Assembly (NCBI GenBank): GCA_027943335.1
Contig: BSBK01001118.1
Span: 1,229,501 to 1,293,500, forward strand
Reading direction: 5' to 3'
DNA: 64,000 nt
Origin: Chamaecyparis obtusa
Lineage: Eukaryota; Streptophyta; Pinopsida; Cupressales; Cupressaceae
Positions 48,447 to 59,407 of this stretch are shown here, piece after piece (positions within the stretch are counted from its first letter, which is position 1; every line of letters begins with the position of its first letter). The position numbers and the translations under genes are program-made. Below the pieces are notes generated by a model that was not told where the DNA came from, searched no databases, and saw only the letters and a list, made by a program, of their open reading frames with translations.

Positions 48447-50093
48447 TGTTACCACATTTTCTTGCTCGTTATTTATTAGCTTCTCTGTTTTGCTTTCTTT
48501 TGAGTTATGTGAAGTAAGCGATATGTGTTGCAAAGTCGGTCCTCCCGTTGAACTAAAAATAGTTCAAAGTTCAAGGTTCAACCGTCCGATGTAAATTGTA
48601 ACAAGCCTTGGGTGGTAGCTAGTCCATGCCTTTTTATGATGCTTCATTTCTTTGTAAATGTACTAAGGGGCAGTGCTTCAATTTCAAGCATTCAGAATGA
48701 TTCAAGTTGAGGTTCATAGTTCAAAAGTTGCATAAGTTTGGCAATCTAGTTTACTAGAAGGAATATAAGCATGACTTTTAATGCAAACACATGGTTTGAT
48801 GATTATGAATCATCCAAAGTGGTGCCTATAGATATAAATATTGGATAATTGAATTCCATTTATGCTCAACATTGACAGATAAGCCAAATGAAAGAATGCA
48901 AGAGAAGATGAAGAAATCTAATTTTTTGCAGTTTTATATACCTGTACTCAGAGATGCATAATTTCAAGTTTTGGTATAATGTGCTCAATCGCTCCAGTGA
49001 AGTTGTAGAAAAGTAGGATTGTGGAAACATATCTGTAATTTAGCTCGATCCAATGGTGGAGTAAAATGTTATGCCCCCTGCATGGAGACCCATTTTTTCT
49101 GTCATAAATATTTTCGTCCACCCCAATATTAAAATGTTTTTATTTTTTCATTTGACATATTCAAATGCCAGTTGTCCAATTATCATTTAATATGTTAAGA
49201 TATATCTTTATAAAATTTAAAATCAATAGTTTATAAAGATATCATGTTTTTAAAAAAGAGAAAAACTTTGGGAATGAATGGAAAATATTTTCAAGAATCA
49301 GTTATGGGATAAAATTGAAAAGTTATGGGAAGTAAAAGAAAAAGCGGAAAGTATCAAAGAATTAGTTAATTGGGAAAGGGGCTAAAGATTATTTATTGGA
49401 AGATTTTGATGAGGTGGGGGTTCTTCTTTTCCAGCAGTCAATTGGCAACAGGGATAGGGAGAAAAATATTTTCTGAGTGTTAAATGTAGCAGGGAATCAG
49501 GGGAAGTCTGATTTTTCTATTTTTTAGAAACTAATTGTGGGGATGCATAGATGAAATTATCTATTGGTCATTTTATTAAGTGTTTAAGAATAAAAAGGAT
49601 TTTGCATATCTAAATCTATAGCTTTTAGTGTATGATTTTATGATTGAAATTTATCTCTGGGTGATTCCAATCATTCTTAAATAATGTTCTGTATCACTTT
49701 TTTAGGATTATGTGTGCATTATAAGTCTGTGGGCTTAGTGTTTTCACATATGCAAAACAAAATGTTGAGACCCCTTAACTTCTCTATTTTAGGGAGATTA
49801 GATGAGTGATATGCTGGTCACTTATTTGTTTCTTTCTTAGTTTGTAAATCTAATTATCACATTCATTTCATAGTGATGAGAGAATGTTAGACTGCCTTCG
49901 TGTCTTTTGGTTAAAGACACATCAAGTTTTTAATTCATTGTATAGCTTAAGAGGGATTTGTACCTCTCAATTCAGAGGAAGATTATCAATTCAATGATAA
50001 TCTATCCAATTGTTAGTGTTGTTTGTTCTTCTTTCTGGGCATTTGGAGTTAAGTTATTTATTTATTTTTGAAGGAAAAATCTGTTTACTAACA
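48447..50093 (+). repeat. 3' LTR of the gag-only element
   Basis: Partner of 44669-46182; starts TGTTACCAC and ends ACTAACA. It carries an extra 126 bases near 49923-50050 relative to the left copy. Confidence 0.9.
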
Positions 50094-50473
50094 TGTTCAA
50101 AATCATGTTACCAAGCACAAACATAGGAAATAAAAAATGGACAAAAGACAAAAAATAAGAAAAATCATTAGGACTATAGAAAAATCATTAAGACTATAGA
50201 TAATCAAATTCTAGAAATGGACAGTTCTATGCTTTTCCATTAGAACAATTGAGTATTCATCATTTGGTACTTCTTGGTGTATTCCATTTAAGTATGTAAA
50301 GCACAAAGTATTCCATTTACATTTGACAAACATGCATATTTGACCAAGCATTATTGGGAACTAGACTCGACAATAAATGGACTTGTGATGATTTTCACAA
50401 TAGTACATGTGTTGCTCGGTCAGCTCCTAGTAGTGCTTAGGAAAATATGCATGTTCATCACCTATTTCTTTAA
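50094..50473. repeat. Right half of the interrupted tandem copy
   Basis: Continues the sequence interrupted at 44668. It matches 43812-44110, for example TGTTCAAAATCAT, AAAAATCATTAAGACTATAG and ATGGACTTGTGAT. Confidence 0.9.
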
Positions 50474-50675
50474 AAAGTTTCTAGATTCTGAGAAGAGGTA
50501 TGAGTGGAGGCCAAAGAAGGGATATTTGTGAAGGTTTCATAGAGCTATGTTACTTTTGTCCCACCTCAACTCGGTAAAGAATATATTATGTAGAATTTTA
50601 GAGATCTAGCAAATCTTCACAAATATCCCTTCTAGCCTCCACTAAATATACGTGTTCTTAGAATCTAAAAACTTT
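50474..50675. repeat. Imperfect inverted repeat (hairpin)
   Basis: Arms 50474-50537 and 50611-50675 pair over about 64 bases (GGGATATTTGTGAAG against CTTCACAAATATCCC is perfect), with a loop of about 73 bases. It could be a small foldback element or fold as a long RNA hairpin. Confidence 0.8.
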
Positions 50676-52768
50676 GATAATTGATCTATTTGGTTTTGAC
50701 ACAAGGCAATGATCTTACATAACTATTCACTCAAGAACACATTTCCATAAGCAATTTAATTCATTGTTGTAGTGAATGTACCCATGAGGAGAGATTTACT
50801 ATTACAAGGATGATTTTTATTTATTGATTGGAATCATTACAAATTTGGTCTATTACACATCCCACCCTACTTCTCTCCTTCCACTCATGGTGTAGGAGCA
50901 CCAAGGTCAAGGACAAGACCTAAGGAGTGAACCAAGGTTGCTAATAGATTGTTGGGTAGAGGTGAAGACAACATGGCCCTCAAGGGTCATTTGATGATGT
51001 AATAGACCAATAATGGCCATGCAATGATGTTTTGATCATATACTAATCATATTGTAATGAGATCAAGGATGTAAGCCTTTATGGAATTTAAAAGGATAAA
51101 GTGTACCTAGGGGTCACTAGGGGTCATTATGTTAATCCTAGAGAATATGAATAGGTGAAAGACCTATAAGGTCAATAATATTTGTATTATGGCCAATAGA
51201 GCCTTAAAAGTGATGTTATGTTATCGAGTTGACAACTATTGTTGTCAACTTGACAACAATCTTTGGTTTATTTTGTTGATAGTTAGTTTAGACTATTTAG
51301 GAATAGTTAAAAAAATAGTTAGTTGGTGGTTGTCAGGTTATTTGGGGAGAATGGAGTCTATTTTGAGAAGGGATCCACATGAGGAAGGGTGTGAAGAAAG
51401 GTGGTGTGAAAGATACATTTAGGATCAAAATAAGCCAAAAGGGTCTCAATGAAATGCAAAATCACATTGAAAAATTATTATTGGGAAGATATTTATATTT
51501 TCTTATCGATGAAGTTGAGTAAGGATAAAAAGGAGACAAGGTGCTTATCTAAGAGACATTGGGGTTTTTCCAAACCAAATTTGAGTTACTATGAGGTAGT
51601 AAGTCACAACAAAAATAAACCTTGTCAAGGAGAGATTTCACATGTCAGGTTGATTTCTTGGAACTAGGGTATACTTTAGTATGATTTGGATAAGTCTCTT
51701 TGATCATCCATGAATAGAAGCCAGAAGGAGACATAGTAAGAGATACAAGAAATCAAGAGGAACGTGGGTTAGTACTTGCTTCGCCTATGGAAAAGTACTA
51801 ATAACACTATAATCAACCTTTAAATTAGTCAGCACCACAAAATAATTTGCTTGACATATGAAGTCAACTATGAAATTTAGGCTTCTTCCAAAAAGTTTAA
51901 AACATTGAATCAACTAAATTATTAAAAATATTAAAACACCCAACACATATTTTCAATAAATGTCAGCTATAGTTTATTTTTAATCAAAACCATTCCTACA
52001 TATGAGGATGACTATAACTCATTTGTCTTGAAATGTGGAATTTGGCATATTCATATTTTTTCTGAATAAAAATATGCCACTGAATCTCTCCATTTTGTAC
52101 TGGTTGTTCAATCTCATCATTTTCTATGAAGAACAGAGAATGCTAGTATGTAGTCTATGAGACTAGGCACTCGAGAGTTTGTTACAATTACAAATCAGGA
52201 ATCTATATACTTTAAGTTTTGTCATTAATAAATTGGTAGGGTTTGAGCAGCATATTCCCCATAGGAGAGGAGTAGGAGATATTATTTTCATGCCAAGCCA
52301 TTATCAAGGAGAAAAGTCACAGTTAATAGGGAATCACAAGGAGAAACAAAGAAAAAAATGAGAGAATAAAGTTGCACCAAAGTCAGAATGTTGTCCATAA
52401 TGTCAAACTTAGCTTTTCATGTCATCTCAATCCCACTAAATAAAAGAGATTTTTCATATATCTCAATCCCACTGATGATGAAGTGCCTTCTCTTTTTATT
52501 TTTCTATGCCAAATACATTAGCAAATATCCATTCAGACCACCTGTCCAATAACAATTGTACTATTTGTAATCACGTAAAAATGGACAAAGATCAAATCAA
52601 AGAAAATTGAGTCAAATCAAAGAAAATAAAGGACAAAATTGAATCAATTGAATCACAATGCATAATTAGCCAATCAAAATGAAAATCAAGTCTTAATTCA
52701 AGATCAATCAAAACTGAGAGCATTTTACTCAAGTGCAATCAAATCAAAATACAATTAAATTAATTAAT
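50676..52768. other. Stretch without a recognisable gene
   Basis: Short frames only (the longest, 51189-51422, has no motif). AT-rich; from about 52560 it is rich in AATCAA-type words. Probably old intergenic DNA. Confidence 0.45.
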
Positions 52769-53443
52769 TGTATAGTCTTGGATTAAATTAAATTCAACCC
52801 ATTCAAGGGGTACGTGGATAAACAAATTCATTTAAATCAATTAATAAATCTTAATTACTCTCAACAAAAAAGGAGAGGAAATTCAATCAACCAATGAGAG
52901 TGGAGGAAAGGCATTCACATGGATCAGGCCAAATTCAATCTCAATCACTCAAAGTGAAAGAGAATCTTGTCCATTGATCTTGTCTACTTGTCCCAAGCTT
53001 TAAGGACACAAACTTTGCATTTTCTTCAAAGTGTGGAACCAAAGACTCAGCCAAGGTTTAATCATGATCAAACACAACTACACCCCCTACCATTGCATAA
53101 ATATATAAAAGGAAGACTAAATTCCTTCATAATTATCAACCACACATCTGAGAATTGCATTGAACCTTTTGCAATTTGAGTTTAGAAAGGCATTTGAGAG
53201 CTTAATTAGGATTTACTTTGATATAATTTTTAGCTTTAACTTGTTTATCTTATCATTCTCATTCTAGGACTGTCATTAATGGAAGCTTGCTAAGAGGTTT
53301 GCATTAACATTCTTAGTTAGAGAGCCATAGGATGCTCAATTGATCATTAATTTGCTAAATAGTTTCTCTATTGTGGTTTATTTAGTTACTATTTCATTTA
53401 TTGTTCAACTTTAATTCTATGAAGATACTTTCCCTAGTATACA
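52769..53443 (+). repeat. Probable 5' LTR of the Tat-lineage element
   Basis: Starts TGTATA and ends TATACA, three bases before a primer-binding site, giving perfect 6-base inverted termini. It contains a TATA box. No second copy lies in the window, so the start is inferred; the end is well placed by the primer site. Confidence 0.55.
53102..53110 (+). promoter_or_regulatory. TATA box of the Tat element LTR
   Basis: TATATAAAA, followed by GGAAGAC and a C/A-rich start-like region. It lies about 340 bases before the LTR end. Confidence 0.55.
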
Positions 53444-53446
53444 AAA

Positions 53447-53463
53447 TGGCGCCCACCGTGGGG
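53447..53463 (+). promoter_or_regulatory. Primer-binding site of the Tat element
   Basis: TGGCGCCCACCGTGGGG is a primer site common in plant Tat-type gypsy elements. It starts minus-strand DNA synthesis and fixes the LTR end at about 53443. Confidence 0.85.
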
Positions 53464-55507
53464 TTCTAAGCCTCATTTCATCATTTTCATCATATTTTGT
53501 GTGCTTGTATTTTCACTTTTCCATGAATTTTCTACATAAAATAGGTGAAGTCATGTGTACAAAGGATTTAGTCACACCTATAGTCATTCTGATGACGCTT
53601 GAGATAACTGTTCTAACGCCTAAAAGCTACTAACTCACGCCTGGTCGATCACTTCTCTTCTGTCTTAAATTCTTTCTAGCCACCTACAAGATGAATGCTC
53701 ATGCCTGTGAGATAAATTATTCTACCTTTTCTCGTAAAGTCACGCCTATGACTTAAGAAGTGTCACAGATCTACTATTTTTCACTGCCTGTGATAGACTT
53801 TAACTACACAATTTACAAAGAGAGTCACACCTAGTATATGCTAATTCACGCCTAGTATTTGTTAAATTGTCACTTTAAATAAATCATTTTACGCAATTTG
53901 CAATACTCTTTATGCTTAGAAGATAAATTGTTTACGCTTGATTAACTTTCAATGTTGCCCGTGTCACTGGAAAGTGATGCTTGTTATTATTAAAATTACA
54001 CTTGCCAACAGTTTGATCACGCGTATTAGCTAGACAATGACGCTTACTGTCTGTTGTTTGAATTTGCTGTCAGATTGATAAATTCAATTACCTAACTCTC
54101 TATTTGTTATGCTTTTACTGTAAATGAGCAGGCACAGAAAGGTCCAAAAACCAGAGAGCAAATTTAATCAATAAGGTAGGGCTTTGGCTAAGAGGATTAA
54201 GAAGGAGAACCTTGCTCATATCAAATCGGTTCTTGAGGAATCACAAGAGGAAGAAAATCAGGTATATCAAAACTGTCTTGCAATTATAGAAGCTTACAAA
54301 ACAAAATTTGTATCTATCAATTGAATTTTTACTCCTTAGTTCAATTTTTTCCTTAAAAATTTGCAAATAAGGTGCTTAAGGTTCACTACATAATTATTTG
54401 CTTCTTCAATTTCGATTTGGTTTCCCTCATTGTGATTGTTGGTGTTGACTAACTTGCTAGTGGAAAAGCACATTTGGAAGGAGCTATTGTCAAGGTAATG
54501 ATAAAAATGATGAACTTCAGTTAGCTACAAGGAAAAGGTAAGCCTCAAACTAGTCCATATTTTCCCTTAAATTGTGGCATTGGTGCATTTTAAAATCTAG
54601 TAATTATGAAAACCTCTCTTTGTTTGAAAAGTTTAGCATTTATGCCTATGCTCTTCACTTCTTCTAGTGAATCAAAATGCCAAAGGTGTTGAACTTTTTT
54701 ATTAATAAGAAAGGTTAAGGAATCAAGCACATAAAATCAAAGTCCCTTGTTTGTGGAAGAGAGTAGAAATACTCAAATCCCTATAGTTAGTGGGTGAAAT
54801 CAATTGAACATTGATAATTGTGTTTGGGGACTAAAGGAAAAGTTAGGGATGTGCTCTTCACCTTTCGGTGAACCAAATTCCCAAAAGCTTGACCTTAACT
54901 CCATTTTCCTTGCTTTAACATGAACATGCTAGAACATTAGTGGGCTTGCCTCCTGAGTTTTGTCTTAATGAGGCTAGTGAGAGGGACAACCCAAAGTGGG
55001 ATACACTCGCTTTTGCTACAAGAATCCAACCCACTATAAAATGAAACACATACATCCTTAATGGGGTGTGTGACAAATGGATTTTAAATTTTTTGAACTT
55101 CCTCTAGTAGTCCTCACAGATTGCGCCAAATCGTACTTTTATGCGTGTGGGAAGCCCCTTAACATACTTGGGGGATGGAAGTTTAAATTCTATTTGAATG
55201 AAATCTACATTAAATCCTTGATAAAATAGCAAGATCACCTTTTAGAGCCATGTTTACGAACCAAATCTTGTGCTAGGTAGGTGCTTGAAGTGTCTTTTTG
55301 TGCAAAACCCGTGACAACATTCTTCAAATCAAACATTTTGTGTTAAGTGGGTAAAAAGAGACAAGTGAATGCATGATTTTTTTGTTTGAAATACGTAAAC
55401 AAGTGAGAGATATATCCATTGAAAATTCATCTTATATTTTTAAATCTCTTCAATTTAAAATCAACAATTCTTGAATCAAGGATCATTCCAAATCGAACCC
55501 TTGTTGG
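53464..55507. other. Long leader of the Tat element
   Basis: About 2 kb without a gene, typical for Tat elements. A recurring word of the type TCACGCCTRGT/TGA appears about nine times between 53580 and 54040 at irregular 40-70-base spacing. Confidence 0.6.
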
Positions 55508-57379
55508 ATGCCAGTTTCCACGTGGTCCCACACATATAGGGTATCATTACAAGGAGATATTACTCTTGTTGCAAATAGAGGGCAAGAAGTCAAATACCAA
55601 AGTCTTTTCAAAGATCCTAATCAAGAGGAAATCTTCCCAAACCTATTTGAACAAAGACTTGGAGAGATGGATAGGAACTCGACGTATCATAATCATAATA
55701 CCAACAATGTCAATCATAATTCTAAAGAAACACTTGAAGAAAAGGTTAAGAGGGCTGCCCAAGACCTAGAATTCCTTGAGGTTATGGAGAAATTGATAGA
55801 TAGGGATAAGGAGAAGTTTTTCCTAAATCTAGCCCAAAAGGGAGTAAAGCTTCCTTATGATTTTGATATTGACCAACTCAAGAAAGACCAACAACAAGAT
55901 GACCCCATGAATGTTATGACTAGGCATATAAAGGCCTTCCAAGAATAAATTGATACCCTAAAGAAGGCAGTCGAACCTAAGACCTTTTCCATTGAAGCTT
56001 TGTGTCCTTTCCCTTTCGACAAAAGCCTAGTTATGGTATCTTTTCCTTTCAATACCATTTTTCCTAAATATGATAAGTACATGGGTAAAAAAAACCCACA
56101 GGATCATCTAAGAGAGTTTTGTGCCCTAAGCATTGAGTTCATGCACAATGATACATATCTAATTAGACTCTTTTCTAGGAGCTTAGGAGGTCCTGCAATG
56201 GAGTGGTTCTCAAAACTACCCCCAAGAATAAAGACCTTTGAGGAGCTAGCCTCCAAGTTTGTAACCCATTACTCTTATAACATTGAGCATGAAATCACAA
56301 TGCTCAAGTTGTGTGATACCAAATAGAAAGATGGAGAGTCCTTCTTAGGATTCCTACAAAGGTGGAGGACCATTTTCGGAAGGTATCCATGAAGTATCCC
56401 CGAGAAAGAGAAGATGGAAATATTCACCAATAACTTGACCACGGAAATGAATTATAGATTACAACTTTAACGTCCCCCAACATTTTAAAAACTCATCGAA
56501 AATGGGATCAAGATTGAAGATGTTTTGGTCAAGAGAGGTGAAATCAAATTATTTAAACATAACAAGTCCAACAACAACAACAAAAACAATAATAGCAGCA
56601 ATAACAATAATTATGTTCCTAAGTATTTCAATAATCAACGGTCCAACAATCACAATGATAAATATAAATCATGGATAAGGAATAACAACAAAAACCTTGT
56701 GAATGATGGAGTTGTGGAGGCACACAACTTGAAGTCAACCCCTTTTATCATACCATATGGAGCTAATTCTTAAAATAATGTTAATCAATCAAACAAAGCT
56801 CCATATAATGCCAATAATGCGAATAATTCCAATAACAATTCCAACACTTCCAACAATAATGCTAATGGGAATAAGTCAAAACCTTCCTACTCCAATTATA
56901 ATAAAAAGAAATTCACCTACTTAGGTGAACCTTTGGAGAATGTACTAAGGACCTTGGTTGCCAATAATATCATCACATTACCTGATATGAAAGATTATGA
57001 ACCTCAAGTTAAGTCCTATTGGTGGAATGATGCCCATCAATGTGAATATCATCGAAATAGAGGTCATCCAACAAATAAATGCATGAGGTTAAAACACTTG
57101 GTGCAAGATCTAATTGACAATGGAACCATTCAAATTGAAGGGCCTCAAAATAATGAGGATCACATAGCCTTCAAGCACCCTTTTTTGAATCATGAAAAGG
57201 GTGAGTCATCTAATGCTAATCAAAATAAAAAAAAGGGAAATGAGAAAGTAAACTTTGCTCATACTTATGATAACACAATAAATACTCTAAGAGAAGGGGA
57301 TCAAACCATAAATGTTATCATAGTGAAAGATAAGTCAAGGGAAGCATCATCAAATGTTGTCACTAGGGGGAAAGCATAA
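55508..57379 (+). pseudogene. Tat-lineage gag, with stops
   Basis: The frame starts at 55508 and has stops near 55946, 56324, 56390, 56468, 56486, 56771 and 57377. A helical N-terminal part (SKETLEEKVKRAAQDLEF) leads to the capsid domain from about 56000 (FPKYDKYMGKKNPQDHLREF, AMEWFSKLPPRIKTFEELAS). Two Asn-rich low-complexity runs (about 56560-56700 and 56770-56880) follow. The zinc knuckle at 57041-57082 is of the C-X2-H-X4-H-X4-C type (CEYHRNRGHPTNKC). It would package RNA in the particle. Confidence 0.85.
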
Positions 57380-58336
57380 AAAATTATCCTACCTACCAAT
57401 GCTCCAAAGATTGTGTTATCAAACCAAGCTTCAACATCATCATCAAAACAATACAACTTGGTTGATCAATTACAAAGAACTCTTGCTCAAATCTCTATTC
57501 TTGAGCTGCTCAAATTATCACCAATTCATAAGGATATCTTGGAGAAGGCCTTGTTGGAAACTAATGTGCCTCTAAATTTGGAGGTAGAAAAGTTTCAAAA
57601 TACGGTAGGGCACTTAATTGCACCCCTTTGCCTATCATTTTCCGAACAAGATGACATGTCCCTTAATCATCCTCAAAATCTGCCCTTACACATAGAAGTG
57701 TTGATTCATAAGCATAGGGTGAAAAGAGTCCTTATAGATGGAGGAGCCGGCCTAAAAATTTGTACCCTTAGCTTGGTAAAAGCCCTAGGATTTTCTGAGG
57801 AGGCTATTGACCCTAAGAAAAAGATAACCATAAAAGCCTACGATGATGAAGAAAGAGCCTCAAAAGGAGTCATAGTATTACCCATAAGAGTTGGTCCCAT
57901 GCAAAAAGAGACCATATGTCAAGTGTTGGACTTAAAATTGACTTACAATATCTTGTTAGGAAGGCCATGGATCCACGAAATGCAAGTTGTTCCTTCAACT
58001 TATCATCAATGCCTAAAATTCCCATATCTAGGGCAAGAGATAATGGTAAGTGGGGATTTGAACCCATTTCAATATTGTAATAATATCAAGCCTATCAATG
58101 ACTCCTTGGTTCCACACAATGCTGAAGGGTCTATATCTAATCAAATGGAGCAAGGTCAAAGTTCTAAGGACATCCCTTTGTTGAAAGGAAAAGAAAAGAT
58201 GGAAGAAGAAGTTGTTATTGAAGACACACCAAAAATCATTAACCTAACTACATCAACTAAAGGAAAAGAGAAGGTTAATGAGGATAACATTATGGAAGAA
58301 CCAAAAGAAGACCATAGCAAAGCTATTCAAGTGTAA
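57380..58336 (+). pseudogene. Tat-lineage protease
   Basis: Continues the gag frame after TAA at 57377-57379. A leader (QLQRTLAQISILELLKLSPI) precedes the retropepsin with VLIDGGAGLKICTLSLVKAL, where the active site is D-G-G in place of D-T-G, a variant common in this group. LGRPWIHEMQVVPSTYHQCL with a following FPY is the usual C-terminal signature. An acidic/Lys-rich tail follows to the stop near 58334. The domain itself is uninterrupted. Confidence 0.85.
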
Positions 58337-59400
58337 TCTAAAGAAGCCCATTATCAAAATATGGACCAAATGATGAAGAATTTTGATAAGCAATGTAAGA
58401 TCAATCAAAAAGGGGTAGGCGAATGCTCCTTATCTATGATGGACCTACCTTTATCACCCAAGTCCTTTGGAAAACCTCCAAATATCCCTCATAAATATAA
58501 TGATAACTTTGTAAGGGCAAGTGCATCATCCACCATGGATGAAGAAGATAATGAAATCTTAAACTAGTTATATAAAGATGAAGAATCAAGTGCCCATGTC
58601 AAACATATCCAAAATGTAACCATTCCCACACATCAATATGGGAAGGGGTTTTCAATCATGCAAAAGATGGGGTACAAAGGTCAAGGACCTTTGGGCATGA
58701 AGAATGAAGGGCTCATTGAACCCACAGAATCAACATGGTGAGATTCCAAAGAGAAAGCAAGATTAGGGTATCTTGAGGAAGGATACACTCAAAAACATTA
58801 TCCCAAACTATATGATCAAATATTACAATTAGAATCTCATAGTGATGAGGATTCTAATGAATGGGAATGGGATACCCTATTAGATGAGTCATGTCAAGAT
58901 AAAGGTATTGATGTTATCCATACTTATGCTTCTACCAAAGATAAAGGACCAATAGCAGAGTTAAATTGAAATCAAGCATCTAGTTCAAATGATGTGCCAA
59001 GCATAGAAATAGAGATAAATCAATGGGTAGGCAAACCATACATTCCTTTATGGAGACCTACTATGGAAGAATCAAATGTTAGGTTTAATCCATACAATTT
59101 TTATCCAACATAAACCCTAGAGGAGTCTAGTGAGGAGGACTTTGATCCTTCTTCTTTAGAACATTTAGAGGAAGCCCATGTTTGAGATTTTCAAGATACA
59201 ATGTACAAACCCTCCAATAATGAGATATACACCTTAAATCCAATTGAAACAAACCCAAGTGTTGACCCATTGACTCTCATCCGCCCAGACTTAATTGAAT
59301 GGAATGCCACTGAACCAACTACCTTGCCAATTTTCTTAAATGACAACATGGTGTCCCAATACCTCAACGCGGTTGAACCTTCTTTTATCAGATAATATCA
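58337..59400 (+). pseudogene. Linker with a G-patch domain between protease and RT
   Basis: Same frame, with stops near 58565, 58739, 58967, 59111, 59183 and 59393. At 58637-58735 it reads YGKGFSIMQKMGYKGQGPLG, then MKNEGLIEP, a good G-patch (GF-MMxKMGY-GxGLG type). G-patches bind RNA helicases or nucleic acid; one occurs in some retroviral proteases. The remainder is acidic and Pro/Ser-rich. Confidence 0.75.
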
Positions 59401-59407
59401 AGAAGAA

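Larger units (their letters stand above)
44669..50093 (+). mobile_element. Non-autonomous gag-only LTR retrotransposon (TR-GAG type)
   Basis: Two LTRs (44669-46182, 48447-50093) with TGTTA...TAACA ends enclose a tRNA-Arg-type primer site and one gag-like frame. No protease, RT or integrase is present in the 2.3-kb interior. It would depend on proteins of a related gypsy element. Flanks TGTCT and TGTTC may be a mutated 5-bp target duplication. Confidence 0.85.

Noticed and set aside
51189..51667. Two consecutive plus-strand frames of 72-77 codons
   Set aside because: Different frames, no motif, no homology I recognise, composition like the surroundings.
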